Assembly: GCF_030323145.1 (NCBI RefSeq)
Contig: NZ_CP100470.1
Span: 1,054,001 to 1,118,000, forward strand
Direction of reading: 5' to 3'
DNA: 64,000 nt
Source: Mesorhizobium sp. C432A
Lineage (GTDB): Bacteria; Pseudomonadota; Alphaproteobacteria; Rhizobiales; Rhizobiaceae
Shown here: one piece after another, positions 47,525 to 56,272 of the stretch
Layout: each line of letters opens with the position of its first letter
Position numbering within the stretch: the stretch's first letter is position 1
The notes under the pieces: model-generated
Database searches by the model: none
Seen by the model: only the letters and a program-made list of their open reading frames with translations
What the model was told of the DNA's origin: nothing
Made by a program: the position numbers and the translations under genes

Positions 47525-47666
47525 CCATTTCGACCAAACCGCATCGATGCGGCAGCGAAAGTCGCTCTCGAACGGGCCAGCTTTGCGCACGCTGGCGGGC
47601 GCGATCCTGTCGAGGTTTCTGGCGTCCATCCTGCCGAGGTGCAGGCGTCTCACATGGCGGCCTGCA

Positions 47667-49043
47667 TCACGCCGAAACCGCAATAGCGCCCTGGTTTTCG
47701 GCTCTGTGTTCGACCCAGACATGGACCGGTTCGTCCCGGCCGCGGATGCTAACCGGTCCATGATCGCGCGCATTCAGCTGTGTCCCGAGCGATTCCGCCT
47801 TCGCGGCCTCAATCAGTCGTGACCCAAAGCAAATATTCGCCTGAAGCTCCCGGCAGAGCGCCTGCAAACGGCTGGCGACGTTGACGGTGTCGCCCACCAC
47901 CGCGAAGGACAGGTTGCGCTCGCTGCCGACCGCGCCGAGGACGACGGCGCCATATTGTGCACCGATCCGAACGTCCAGCGGCGGATATCCTCTGGACACA
48001 CGCTGGACATTCCAGTCTTCGATAGCGGCGATCATCGCTTCAGCGCACCGGATGGCCCGGGTTGCGTCGTCATGGCTGGCTTGCGGAACCCCGAAGGTCG
48101 CCATGATGCAATCGCCGATATAGTTGTCGACGGTGCCATGGTGGTCGAAAACGACCTGCTCCATGCGACGGTGGAACTGACGCAGTAGTTCGAACACTGC
48201 TTCGGCCGGATGATCCTCGGAATAGTGTGTGAAGCCGACGATGTCGGCGAACAGCACCGCGATATCCTGCCGGCGGACCGGGCCGAAGGGCTCGTCATCC
48301 GTGGCGAGCTGGTCGACGACATTGGGCGAAAAATGCCGGGCGAGATTGGCGCGGGCGCGCTCCGCCTTGACATAGTCTTCCGACAGATGTCGGGAACGAG
48401 AGACGACCAGCGCCATGATCGCGCCGATAATCAGCACAACCAACACATTGGTCGCCTGCGCGAACGTATCGACGAAATTGGGGTTGAGATAGAGATTCAG
48501 TCGCTCTGTCAGCGGCAGCGAATAGAGGTTCGTTGCCGGAATGACGGTTCCCGCATGAAAAACCACCCATCCCACCCCGATCGTCCACGTCAAGGCCGCG
48601 AGCGCGCCGAGATAGAGCGCCAATCGTGTCGAAAGGGTCAGCGCGCCAAGGCATACGAAAATCAGCAGGAATTTGAAGCTGCCCTCGCGCAGTTGCATCG
48701 CGGCCGGCGCGACCTCGAGGGAAAACGGGTTGGGCGTTACCAGCAGAACGGTCAACAGAATGATGTCCAGCGTACCGACGAGGTAACCGATCCACCATGG
48801 CGCGTTGCGACGGCGCGCAAAGCGAAACTGGATCAGGCCGACGAGTTGGAACAGCGCGAGGCCCGCCAGCACGAAGAGCAGCGAGGCATCCCAGCGGCTG
48901 ATCAATGAAAAGAAGCAGGAGATCACGGCGAGCGATGCCGTGCGCGCCCAGAACTGCAATGCAGCACCCTGGCGTTCTGCGCGCTCCCGCAAATTTTTCA
49001 GGCGCGAATAGCGGCGAAGTTCAAGTGTTGGCGCGGTCGGCAT
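47667..49043 (-). CDS. Class III adenylate/guanylate cyclase with membrane N-terminus
   Basis: A 458-residue protein. About six helices (35-220) form a membrane anchor, then a short helical linker leads to the cyclase domain (about 250-440). Metal Asp residues are present in AVLFADIVGFTHYSE and GDCIMATFG. The purine-selecting Lys position reads N in DNYIGDC, and the GDTVNVASRLQALC loop has Thr where many adenylate cyclases have Asp, so nucleotide choice is unclear. It should make cAMP or cGMP as a homodimer. Confidence 0.88.
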   Translation of the reverse strand: MPTAPTLELRRYSRLKNLRERAERQGAALQFWARTASLAVISCFFSLISRWDASLLFVLAGLALFQLVGLIQFRFARRRNAPWWIGYLVGTLDIILLTVLLVTPNPFSLEVAPAAMQLREGSFKFLLIFVCLGALTLSTRLALYLGALAALTWTIGVGWVVFHAGTVIPATNLYSLPLTERLNLYLNPNFVDTFAQATNVLVVLIIGAIMALVVSRSRHLSEDYVKAERARANLARHFSPNVVDQLATDDEPFGPVRRQDIAVLFADIVGFTHYSEDHPAEAVFELLRQFHRRMEQVVFDHHGTVDNYIGDCIMATFGVPQASHDDATRAIRCAEAMIAAIEDWNVQRVSRGYPPLDVRIGAQYGAVVLGAVGSERNLSFAVVGDTVNVASRLQALCRELQANICFGSRLIEAAKAESLGTQLNARDHGPVSIRGRDEPVHVWVEHRAENQGAIAVSA

Positions 49044-49217
49044 AGGATCACTTCGATTTTGCGGGGACGGTCACGCATTCGGCAAACCCGCCCCGTACAG
49101 TCTGGCAAATCAGCGCGCGAACTCTATCATGAATGTGGCTTCATTTTTGAAGCACCTCCGGACTGGAGCGCGACAAGCTCAGCCGCCAGATGCAATCCTG
49201 CTCGGATGATGGCCCAC

Positions 49218-50027
49218 TCAAGCCGGCAAAGGACGGCGTCCTTTTGCAGCAGCGGCGGGCCGGTCGGACGCACCGGCATCCCTGGGGTGCGGGCCGATCG
49301 GCATGATCGCCGGAAACGGGGTTGCGCCAAAAGCAAACGTCCATTTGTAGCCGGTCAGCCCGTCTTCCGGCGTCGTGTGCTGGTCGTGATGGGCGAGCAG
49401 TTTGGCGCGCTCGGCCAGTTCCTCCGCCTCGCGCTTCACCATCTCCGCCGTCTCCGGCCGCATCCGCCTGGAGAAAGAGACGAAGGTCGCTTCCCGCTCC
49501 AGATGGGTGATCGCCCAGCCGATGAAATTCTTGTTTGTCATCTCGAACAGCGGCCTGAGCGGCCCTTCGAAGTTCCACTGGATCGGTGTGTCGACCAGCA
49601 GCCGTGCCGACAGCCCGCTGCCCAATGCGATCAGGCCGAGCGCTTCGAGATCGCGCAGATAAAGGAACATCGACGCTTCGCTCAAGCCTTGCGAGCGCAT
49701 GACGCCCTCGGGCGTGAATTTCTCCGACAGCATGACGAAGATGAACAGCAACGCCGGCCGGCCGGCAAGCTTGCGCTCGACCTCTGGCGCGATGCGGTTG
49801 ACCGGTCCCGGCCCCCTGTTCATCGATCCGAGCACGTTTTCCAGCTCGACGCCGGCGGCGGCGCAGATCCCGACGAGACGGTCGAGCTTGCAGTTGCGCT
49901 CGTGGAAGATGCGCTTCACCGTCGGCTCGGAAATGCCCATACGCCCGGCTAGCTCACGATAGGTGACGCCCTTGGCCTTCATCGTCCGCTTCAGCGCCTC
50001 GAAGATCAGGCCGTTCATGGAATGCAC
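49218..50027 (-). CDS. XRE-family transcriptional regulator
   Basis: A 269-residue regulator. The N-terminal helix-turn-helix (about 15-60: TYRELAGRMGISEPTVKRIFHE) is clear. The C-terminal 200 residues form an unassigned domain, with a helical part including ASMFLYLRDLEALGLIALG and a low-complexity tail. The perfect GTATCGAA/TTCGATAC site just upstream suggests that it represses itself and the divergent SMP-30-like gene at 50134. Confidence 0.8.
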   Translation of the reverse strand: MHSMNGLIFEALKRTMKAKGVTYRELAGRMGISEPTVKRIFHERNCKLDRLVGICAAAGVELENVLGSMNRGPGPVNRIAPEVERKLAGRPALLFIFVMLSEKFTPEGVMRSQGLSEASMFLYLRDLEALGLIALGSGLSARLLVDTPIQWNFEGPLRPLFEMTNKNFIGWAITHLEREATFVSFSRRMRPETAEMVKREAEELAERAKLLAHHDQHTTPEDGLTGYKWTFAFGATPFPAIMPIGPHPRDAGASDRPAAAAKGRRPLPA

Positions 50028-50044
50028 CTCTTTTGCGCCATTTC

Positions 50045-50094
50045 GTATCGAATTTCGATACTAGCTCGAATCGTCCTTCCGGAAAAGTATCGAA
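50045..50094. promoter_or_regulatory. GTATCGAA operators between the XRE and secreted SMP-30 genes
   Basis: A perfect 8-1-8 inverted repeat (GTATCGAA-T-TTCGATAC, 50045-50061) and a third identical half-site GTATCGAA (50087-50094), 26 bases further, lie between two divergent starts. They probably bind the XRE regulator. Confidence 0.75.
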
Positions 50095-50133
50095 ACTCCT
50101 AGCTCTCCGCTATCCATCACAGGAGACCTGGCC

Positions 50134-50994
50134 ATGAAAACCCTCATCACCTCGATTTGCGTCGCCGCCTTCGCTATCGCGCTCGCACCTGCGGCCGAGG
50201 CCGCCGAACTCTGGCGCGCCTCGGGCTTCGAGCAACCGGAAGCGGCGCTGTTCGACGCCGCCAACAATCGCATCATCGTCTCCAACATCGTCGGCAATCC
50301 CGGCGAGGCCGACGGCAACGGCTATCTCTCGGTGCTGTCGCTGGACGGCAAGGTCGTTAGCCGGCACTGGACCGCCGGCATGGATGCACCGAAGGGCTCG
50401 GCGATCTCCGGCGGCAAGCTCTACGTCGCCGACATCACCAAGGTGCGCATCGTCGATCTCGCCAGCGGCAAGCTGGTCTCGACCATCGATGTGCCCGGCG
50501 CCGTGTTCCTCAATGACGTGACATCGGACAGTTCGGGCAAGGTCTATGTCACCGACATGCTGGCCGATGCGATCTATCGTATCGACGGCAACAAGCCGGA
50601 CCTGTTCGTGAAGGATGCGAAGCTCGCCGCGCCCAACGGCATCTTTGCCGATGGAGGTCGGCTGATCGTGGCGTCCTGGGGCAAGGGCATCAAGCCTGAT
50701 TTCAGCACCGTCGAACCCGGCGGCCTGCTGTCGGTCGATCTCGCCAGCAAGGCAATCACACCGCTGCCCGGCGCGCAAAACTTCGCCGACCTCGATGGCG
50801 TCGTCGCCATCGGCGACAGCATCTACGCCACCGCCTACATGACCGGCAGGCTCTATCGCTACAAGGTTGGCGGCACGCCGGAGGCTGTGGCGCAGTTCAA
50901 GCCGGGCAGCGCCGACATCGGCACCGACGGCAAATCCGTGATCTATGTGCCGCTGATGAACGAAGGCAAGATCGAGGTGCTCAGTCTGGACTGA
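50134..50994 (+). CDS. Secreted SMP-30/gluconolactonase-like beta-propeller protein
   Basis: A 286-residue protein with a Sec signal peptide (about 1-24: MKTLITSICVAAFAIAL, cut after AEA) and a beta-propeller with repeated GKVYVTDML, YVADITKVRI and IVASWGKGIKPDFS strands. It belongs to the SMP-30/gluconolactonase group and should act in the periplasm, perhaps on a lactone. It is under the GTATCGAA operators and divergent from the XRE gene. No sugar transport gene is adjacent. Confidence 0.82.
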   Translation: MKTLITSICVAAFAIALAPAAEAAELWRASGFEQPEAALFDAANNRIIVSNIVGNPGEADGNGYLSVLSLDGKVVSRHWTAGMDAPKGSAISGGKLYVADITKVRIVDLASGKLVSTIDVPGAVFLNDVTSDSSGKVYVTDMLADAIYRIDGNKPDLFVKDAKLAAPNGIFADGGRLIVASWGKGIKPDFSTVEPGGLLSVDLASKAITPLPGAQNFADLDGVVAIGDSIYATAYMTGRLYRYKVGGTPEAVAQFKPGSADIGTDGKSVIYVPLMNEGKIEVLSLD

Positions 50995-51012
50995 CGGCGC
51001 ACATTTGCCGGC

Positions 51013-52734
51013 TCAGCCAACGGGCGCGGTTTTGAGTTGCGCCCGCGAATCCTTGATCGAGGCGGCAAAGGTCACCAGCGGCCGCTTGACGCCGTGGTTG
51101 ATCAGCATGCGCCGTGTCTGCGGCGAGGCACCGGCGATGATGAAACGCACCCCTGCGCGCTTCGCCTTGTGCGCCGCGCCCTCGATGACATTGGCCGCGG
51201 TGGAATCGAAGAACGGCACCGCCGAGCAATCGAGGATGAAGTTCTTGCGCTGGTCGGCGATGCGGTCGAGCACCGTGCCGACAGTCGAGGCGGCGCCGAA
51301 GAAGAAGGCGCCGGAGATGCGATAGACGACGGTGTCGGCGTCGCTTGCCTCGCTTGCATCGTAGGCGCGGCCGCTGCTGTCGGCGACATCGTCCTGCACC
51401 AGCGGCAAATCCGCCTCCACGGCGATCGACTTGGCCATGCGGTCGATGAACAGGATCGAGCCTAGCGCGAAGCCGACGACGATGCCTTCGGTGAGATCGC
51501 GGAAGACGACGATCAGGAAGGTTGCCATCAGCACCAGGGCGTCGCCGCGCGAAGCGCGCAGCAACGTGGCGAAGGCCTGCTTCTCGAACATGTTCCAGCA
51601 GACAACCGCCAGCACCCCGGCAAGGGCGGCAAGCGGGATGTAGCTCGCCATTGGTGCGGCCACCAGCATGAAGACCAGCAGGAAAAGCGAATGCAGCATG
51701 CCGGAAACCGGCCCATGCGCGCCGGCCCGCACATTGGTGGCGGTGCGGGCGATGGTGCCGGTGGTGCAGATGCCACCGAACAGGGCAGACGCGATGTTGG
51801 CAAAGCCTTGCGCGACAAGCTCGCAATTGGAACGGTGCCGCCGCCCGGTCATGCCGTCGGCGACCACGGCCGACAGCAGCGATTCGATGGCGCCGAGCAG
51901 CGCAAAGGCCACCGCATCCGGCAGCACCGCAAGCGCCTTGTTGAGGCTGAGCGCCGGCAGCGCCGGAAATTGCAGGCTGCGCGGAATGCCGCCATAGCGG
52001 GTGCCGATCGTTTCCGCCGGCAGCGAAAGCAGCGCCACGACAAGGGAGGCCAGTCCGACGGCGATCAGCATGCCCGGCCAGCCGGGCCGCCAGCGCTTCA
52101 CCCCGACGATGGTGGCGATGGTCAGCGCCGCCACCAGCGTTGCCGAGATATTGAGCGTGCCGGCCGCGTGGCCGATCGCCATCAGCTTCGGCAGCAGCGG
52201 CCCGGGCTCCGGCCCGGCAAGCCTCAGCCCGAACAGTTCGACGATCTGGCCGGAGAAGATGATGATCGAGATGCCGGCGGTGAAGCCGACCGTCACCGGG
52301 TAAGGGATGAATTTGATATAGGTTCCGAGCCGGAGATAGCCGATGGCGAGCAGGAAGATGCCGGCCATCATCGTCGCCAGCAGCAGTCCGTCGACGCCTT
52401 CGCGCTGCACCGTCGCCGCCACCAGCACGATGAAGGCGCCGGCCGGGCCGCCGATCTGGAAGCGGCTGCCGCCGAGCGCCGAGACGATGAAGCCGCCGAC
52501 AATGGCGGTGAACAGGCCGCGCTCCGGCGTCACGCCCGAAGCAATCGCAATCGCCATCGACAGCGGCAACGCGACAATAGCGACGGTCAGCCCGGCCATG
52601 AAGTCGGCCTTGAACTGCGGCAGGCGGTAACCTTCGCGCCAGACCGTCACCAGCTTGGGCGTGAACAGCTCTGAAAATGTCGGCTTTGCCGACTTCTGGG
52701 CCGGTTGATGCACTGCCCGCCGGATCTGATCCAT
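51013..52734 (-). CDS. SulP-family anion transporter with STAS domain
   Basis: A 573-residue inner-membrane protein with 12-14 helices. TVAIVALPLSMAIAIASG and GGSRFQIGGPAGAFIVLV are SulP motifs. The C-terminal STAS domain (about 455-565) has FILDCSAVPFFDSTAANVI, with the Ser that can be phosphorylated in anti-sigma antagonists. Substrates in the family are sulfate, bicarbonate or dicarboxylates. It is monocistronic and has no carbonic anhydrase partner nearby. Confidence 0.92.
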   Translation of the reverse strand: MDQIRRAVHQPAQKSAKPTFSELFTPKLVTVWREGYRLPQFKADFMAGLTVAIVALPLSMAIAIASGVTPERGLFTAIVGGFIVSALGGSRFQIGGPAGAFIVLVAATVQREGVDGLLLATMMAGIFLLAIGYLRLGTYIKFIPYPVTVGFTAGISIIIFSGQIVELFGLRLAGPEPGPLLPKLMAIGHAAGTLNISATLVAALTIATIVGVKRWRPGWPGMLIAVGLASLVVALLSLPAETIGTRYGGIPRSLQFPALPALSLNKALAVLPDAVAFALLGAIESLLSAVVADGMTGRRHRSNCELVAQGFANIASALFGGICTTGTIARTATNVRAGAHGPVSGMLHSLFLLVFMLVAAPMASYIPLAALAGVLAVVCWNMFEKQAFATLLRASRGDALVLMATFLIVVFRDLTEGIVVGFALGSILFIDRMAKSIAVEADLPLVQDDVADSSGRAYDASEASDADTVVYRISGAFFFGAASTVGTVLDRIADQRKNFILDCSAVPFFDSTAANVIEGAAHKAKRAGVRFIIAGASPQTRRMLINHGVKRPLVTFAASIKDSRAQLKTAPVG

Positions 52735-52813
52735 GGACTGCCTTCCGCTTGCGTGAAGGCGGCGGGATCGTCGGCAGGACTGTCGGCGGTCGCCGTCGCG
52801 ACTATATGCCGGC

Positions 52814-53083
52814 TCAGCCTTGCGGGTTCGGCGGCGCGACCGGCTTGAGGCGCACGCCCCGGCCGCCGCGCTCGCTGGTCTGGTTCTCGCCGATGAGCTC
52901 CACCCCGGCCTCGTCGAGAGCCTGGATAACCTTCATCAGCGTATCGACCACACCCCTGACCACGCCGTCACTCGCTTCCATGCGCTGGATTGTCGGAAGC
53001 GAAACGCCGGCACGCTCGGCGAGCGTCTTCTGATCGATGCCGGCCAGCGCCCTCGCGGCGCGCATCTGCGCGGCAGTGATCAT
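52814..53083 (-). CDS. Small XRE-type helix-turn-helix protein
   Basis: An 89-residue protein. ARALAGIDQKTLAERAGVSLPTIQRMEA is an HTH of the phage-repressor type. The C-terminus is short and acidic then basic. ATG 53083 was chosen since the upstream frame to 53146 would cover an ATGTTTCA/TGAAACAT inverted repeat, a likely autoregulatory site. Its target is unknown. Confidence 0.8.
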   Translation of the reverse strand: MITAAQMRAARALAGIDQKTLAERAGVSLPTIQRMEASDGVVRGVVDTLMKVIQALDEAGVELIGENQTSERGGRGVRLKPVAPPNPQG

Positions 53084-53137
53084 CGGTCGGAACCCCCGTC
53101 TGAGTCTGCGGAGACGACGTGTAATACAATCATAGTG

Positions 53138-53171
53138 ATGTTTCAACCATCATAAAGCATACATGAAACAT
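53138..53171. promoter_or_regulatory. ATGTTTCA/TGAAACAT inverted repeat upstream of the small HTH gene
   Basis: ATGTTTCA (53138-53145) and its exact inverted copy TGAAACAT (53164-53171) are 18 bases apart. They are about 55-90 bases before the HTH start and could be its operator. Confidence 0.5.
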
Positions 53172-53258
53172 GATCTCTCCACAAAGCCGGATGGCGGGAT
53201 ACGGGATGAGCATGCTACGTTAACCGCCTTGGCTCTTATGGCGGGGAAATATCAGTTG

Positions 53259-53354
53259 AAGATTTTCAGGACCTTGACGACGTCGGCAGCCTTGCTGTCG
53301 GCGGTTTTTCTGCTGGCAGGCTGCGGACACGGGCTGATCAACCGGCTGATTTGA
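53259..53354 (+). CDS. Possible small lipoprotein (31 aa)
   Basis: From TTG 53259 (GGGGA about 8 bases before) the frame encodes a 31-residue peptide: MKIFRTLTTSAALLSAVFLL, then the lipobox LAGC and a mature tail of ten residues from the Cys, ending LINRLI. The signal sequence and lipobox are convincing, but the length is near the lower limit and there is no family match. A longer frame from ATG 53241 or 53163 includes the same signal. It could resemble an entericidin-type peptide, though I would not name it. Confidence 0.4.
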   Translation, partial: KIFRTLTTSAALLSAVFLLAGCGHGLINRLI

Positions 53355-53370
53355 ATGTCGCTCCGGATCG

Positions 53371-54081
53371 TCAGTCTTCGGGCTCGTTGCCATCGGCCAC
53401 CGCCTTGTTCCGCTGCAGCATTCGCGCCGCCAGCCAGCACAGCGTCGCCCAGGTGAAGCCGGCGCACCATCCCGCCAGCACGTCGGAAGGCCAGTGGACG
53501 CCGAGATAGACGCGGCTGACGCCGACCAGCAGCGTTACCAGCACCGCCAGGCTGAGGACATAGATTTTCGTCGTTCGTCCCGGCAGGAAGCGCGCTGCCA
53601 GCGAGCCCAGCGTGAGATAGGTCACCGCCGACAGCATGGCGTGGCCGCTGGGAAACGACAGCGACGTCTCGTTGGCCAGGTGCGAGACAAGATCGGGGCG
53701 CGGCCGGTCGACGCCGGCCTTGAGCAAGGTCGACAGCAGCTGCCCGCCGGCCACCGCGACAAAGATCAGCAGCGCCGTCCTCGGCCTGCGGATCAGCAGG
53801 AGGTAGACGATCACCGCCGTTACGATCAGCACCAGCACGCTGGAGCTGCCGAGGCTGGTGATGTCGCGCATAGCGCCTTCCAGCCATGCCGGGCCGACGG
53901 GAACATCCGGCTGACCCACTTTTCGGAAAGCGAGCAGGATCTCAGTATCGAAAGCGTGCGGCGTGGTGGCCCGCGCCACCTCCATCAGTTCCTCGAAGCC
54001 CCACAGCCCGGCGGCTATCACCAGCCCGGCCAGCAGCACCGGAAATTCAAGCCAGTTGGTGAACGCACGCGGGGTCTTCAT
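53371..54081 (-). CDS. PAP2-family phosphatase
   Basis: A 236-residue membrane protein with about six helices. The acid phosphatase signature is complete: KAGVDRPRP (KxxxxxxRP-type motif 1), PSGHAM (motif 2) and SRVYLGVHWPSD (SRxxxxxHxxxD, motif 3). It should dephosphorylate a lipid such as phosphatidate, undecaprenyl pyrophosphate or lipid A phosphate at the periplasmic side. It is 4 bases from the SMR-like gene upstream on the same strand, so one operon is likely. Confidence 0.92.
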   Translation of the reverse strand: MKTPRAFTNWLEFPVLLAGLVIAAGLWGFEELMEVARATTPHAFDTEILLAFRKVGQPDVPVGPAWLEGAMRDITSLGSSSVLVLIVTAVIVYLLLIRRPRTALLIFVAVAGGQLLSTLLKAGVDRPRPDLVSHLANETSLSFPSGHAMLSAVTYLTLGSLAARFLPGRTTKIYVLSLAVLVTLLVGVSRVYLGVHWPSDVLAGWCAGFTWATLCWLAARMLQRNKAVADGNEPED

Positions 54082-54085
54082 CGGA

Positions 54086-54427
54086 TTACAGTCGCCCCTG
54101 CAGGTAAGGCCCGAGCGAGATCAGCACCACCGCCGCGATGGCCAGCACGATGCCGGTCGCCTGCAAGGCATTGACGCGTTCGCCGAAGAACACCAGCGCC
54201 ACCACATTGACCGCCACCAACTGGATCACCGCCGACAGGCTGAACGACACCGACATGCCGAACTCACGAACCAGCCGCAGCATCATCAGATTGCCCGCCG
54301 TATAGAGCGCCAGTGTCAGCACGATCTTGCCAAGGCTTGGCGCCAGCCCCCATTGCTTGGCCGCGATGGCCGCCAGCAGGAAGATCACCGTCGAAATGAC
54401 GAGCTGCGCCAGTCCCCAGAAACTCAC
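54086..54427 (-). CDS. SMR/EamA-type small transporter
   Basis: A 113-residue protein with four helices. It lacks the N-terminal Glu of EmrE (position of the first helix reads QLVISTVIFLLA), but SFSLSAVIQLVAVNVVALVFFGERV resembles half of an EamA/drug-metabolite pair. Such half-size forms pair as dimers. It starts at GTG 54427. Substrate unknown; it is next to a PAP2 phosphatase and may move or help flip a lipid-linked compound, but this is speculative. Confidence 0.7.
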   Translation of the reverse strand: MSFWGLAQLVISTVIFLLAAIAAKQWGLAPSLGKIVLTLALYTAGNLMMLRLVREFGMSVSFSLSAVIQLVAVNVVALVFFGERVNALQATGIVLAIAAVVLISLGPYLQGRL

Positions 54428-54667
54428 TTTTGTGCCTCGCTGTCGTTTGTGGCAGCCCTTGTTTCGCAAGCGCGCCGACACGTCAAGCAGACTGCGGCGA
54501 GACAGGCCCGACGATGACGAGAGGTGGCTGAATGAATGGCAGCACGATCGCGGTCTGATTGCAACGCTCGGGCCGGATTAACGCAAACCCAGGCAGCTGC
54601 CCACCCAAACCCCGGAAAAGAATGGACATTTAAACATGGCGCCCTACGTCTTCTGGAGGAGACTGCG

Positions 54668-54892
54668 ATGCCAAAGTCCATCTATGACCGTGGCCTGCTG
54701 AAACCCGACGACATCGCCAGGCTGCAACGCGTGTTCGACGAAGGCTGCCGCAGGCGCGACGTGCATCCCGATTCCGCGGATGCGCGGGAGATCGCGCTGA
54801 ACCTGCTTGCGCTGCACAATGCCGGCATGGTCGAGGAAGATATGCTTATGGAAACCGTGGGTTTCCGCCGGTTGGAGCCGAAATCAGCCTGA
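54668..54892 (+). CDS. Small conserved-type hypothetical protein (74 aa)
   Basis: A 74-residue protein starting MPKSIYDRGLLKPDDIARLQ with a good site (GGAGGAGA, 7 bases before the start). It is helical, has no Cys, no membrane segment, and reads like a short soluble rhizobial protein of unknown function. It is convergent with the GNAT gene, with a two-hairpin repeat filling the gap. Confidence 0.7.
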   Translation: MPKSIYDRGLLKPDDIARLQRVFDEGCRRRDVHPDSADAREIALNLLALHNAGMVEEDMLMETVGFRRLEPKSA

Positions 54893-54910
54893 GGCCTGCA
54901 AGGCGGCCTG

Positions 54911-55014
54911 GAGCAATTCCAGGAAAAGTGTGAAGCGGTTTTCCGTCCGGAATTGCGTAAAAATAGAGGCCTAGGAGCGGTTCGCCGTTTCCGTGAAACG
55001 GTGAAACGCTCTAG
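54911..55014. repeat. Two-hairpin RIME-like palindromic element, copy 3
   Basis: Hairpin A (54913-54956, GCAATTCC../..GGAATTGC with the core GTGTGAAGCGG) and hairpin B (54975-55011, GAGCG..CCGTTTC/GAAACGG..CGCTC) are in the reverse order and orientation to copy 1. The arms differ in base sequence from the other copies but stay paired. The GNAT stop codon (55011-55013) lies in its terminal CTAG. Confidence 0.75.
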
Positions 55015-55691
55015 CCGGCGCGCTGCACGACGGCCACATTCATCTCTGCCCGCAGCCTGAAGCCGATGGATTCGTACAACCCAACCGCGCCGGCATTGCT
55101 GGCATAGGCATGCAGGTAGGGAACTTCGCCGCGCGCAAAAATTCGGTTGGCCACGAACACCGACAGCAGCCGGCCGAGGCCGCTGCCGCGAAATTCGGGA
55201 TGCGAGCAGACGCCGCTGAGTTCGCTGTAGCCGGGCTGCTTCATGCGCTCGCCGGCCATCGCCGCCAGCCGGCCGTCGATCTTCACGCCCCAGAACTCGC
55301 CGAGGCTCAGCGCCTTGAGCGTGAACGGGCCGGGCTTGGTCAGTGACGCCAAAGCAAGCATCTCGGCCGCGTCGTCCTGCGTCAGCTGCTGTACACGCTC
55401 GTCCGACACGGAAGGCAATGGCGCCTCGGCAACCATCTGAACGCCGAAGGCGGTCACGGTCGCGGTCAGTTCCGGCGGCAAGGCAATGGGGTCCGCCTGG
55501 AGCATGAACACGCTCTCACCTGCAGGAATGAGGCTTGCGAGCGCCTGCAGGCTCTCAGCGTCGTCTGCCCCGGAAGCCGCGAAGGGGACGATCGAGGAGG
55601 GATAGCGCCTGGCGAGCCTGTCGCCATACGCAAAGATCCGATGCCGCGTGTCGAGCGCGCTCCAGACCGGACGATCGAGGACATGGCTCAT
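55011..55691 (-). CDS. GNAT-family N-acetyltransferase
   Basis: A 226-residue acetyltransferase. The GNAT core is in the C-terminal half: SGVCSHPEFRGSGLGRLL (acetyl-CoA loop RGSGLG) then YLHAYASNAGAVGLYESIGF. The N-terminal 90 residues are a separate domain. The start ATG 55691 overlaps the MarR stop by 4 bases, so translation is coupled. The acceptor is unknown; acyl-CoA-dependent resistance or protein modification is possible. Confidence 0.88.
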   Translation of the reverse strand: MSHVLDRPVWSALDTRHRIFAYGDRLARRYPSSIVPFAASGADDAESLQALASLIPAGESVFMLQADPIALPPELTATVTAFGVQMVAEAPLPSVSDERVQQLTQDDAAEMLALASLTKPGPFTLKALSLGEFWGVKIDGRLAAMAGERMKQPGYSELSGVCSHPEFRGSGLGRLLSVFVANRIFARGEVPYLHAYASNAGAVGLYESIGFRLRAEMNVAVVQRAG

Positions 55692-56173
55692 GGCGCGACA
55701 TCCTGTTTCACACGACGGTCGAGCGGGGCCGCCGCCAGGCCGTCCTCTATTGCCGAGAGTTGTTCGAGAAGCGGCCCTGCAAGGTCTTTGCACAAGTCGG
55801 CAACGGCGTTCTCGATGCGCGGCCAAACGTCTCGCTTCGCCTTATCGACCAGGCGCTGGCCGTTCGCGGTCAGCGAGATCATCCTGCGGCGCTGGTCGTC
55901 GTTCGATGGCGCGGCCTCGACCAGCCCCAACTCGGCCAGCAGCGCCACGCTGCGCGTCACCCCCGGCTGGGTGATCCCCAGTGACTGCGCCAGTTCGCCG
56001 ACAGGCAGCGGCCCAAGCCGGTCGAGCGCGGCCAGCAGAGGATACTGGCTGGACTGCACCGGCACCTCCAGCCCATCGAGCATGCGCTGCGTATCGGCCT
56101 GCAACTGCTCGCCGATGCGCTTCAGCCTGCTGCCGAGGGTGAGGTAGCCAAGGGATCGAATGATGTCTTCCAT
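55688..56173 (-). CDS. MarR-family transcriptional regulator
   Basis: A 161-residue winged-helix regulator. LPVGELAQSLGITQPGVTRSVALL (about 57-80) is the recognition part and SNDDQRRRMISLTANG the wing. It forms a two-gene operon with the GNAT gene. A perfect palindrome TATAACATGTTATA lies 24 bases before its start, the typical site of MarR autorepression. The start was taken at ATG 56173. Confidence 0.9.
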   Translation of the reverse strand: MEDIIRSLGYLTLGSRLKRIGEQLQADTQRMLDGLEVPVQSSQYPLLAALDRLGPLPVGELAQSLGITQPGVTRSVALLAELGLVEAAPSNDDQRRRMISLTANGQRLVDKAKRDVWPRIENAVADLCKDLAGPLLEQLSAIEDGLAAAPLDRRVKQDVAP

Positions 56174-56196
56174 GGGTGGTCCGTCTCCTGGATAAG

Positions 56197-56210
56197 TATA
56201 ACATGTTATA
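56197..56210. promoter_or_regulatory. TATAACATGTTATA palindrome, probable MarR operator
   Basis: A perfect 14-base palindrome directly before the MarR-GNAT operon. MarR proteins typically bind such A/T-rich palindromes that overlap their own promoters. Confidence 0.75.
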
Positions 56211-56272
56211 TAATGATGCAATGAACGAGTTCAAGCGCCTGCTTTGGAGGTTGGCCGCAAGCATCTCAACTT

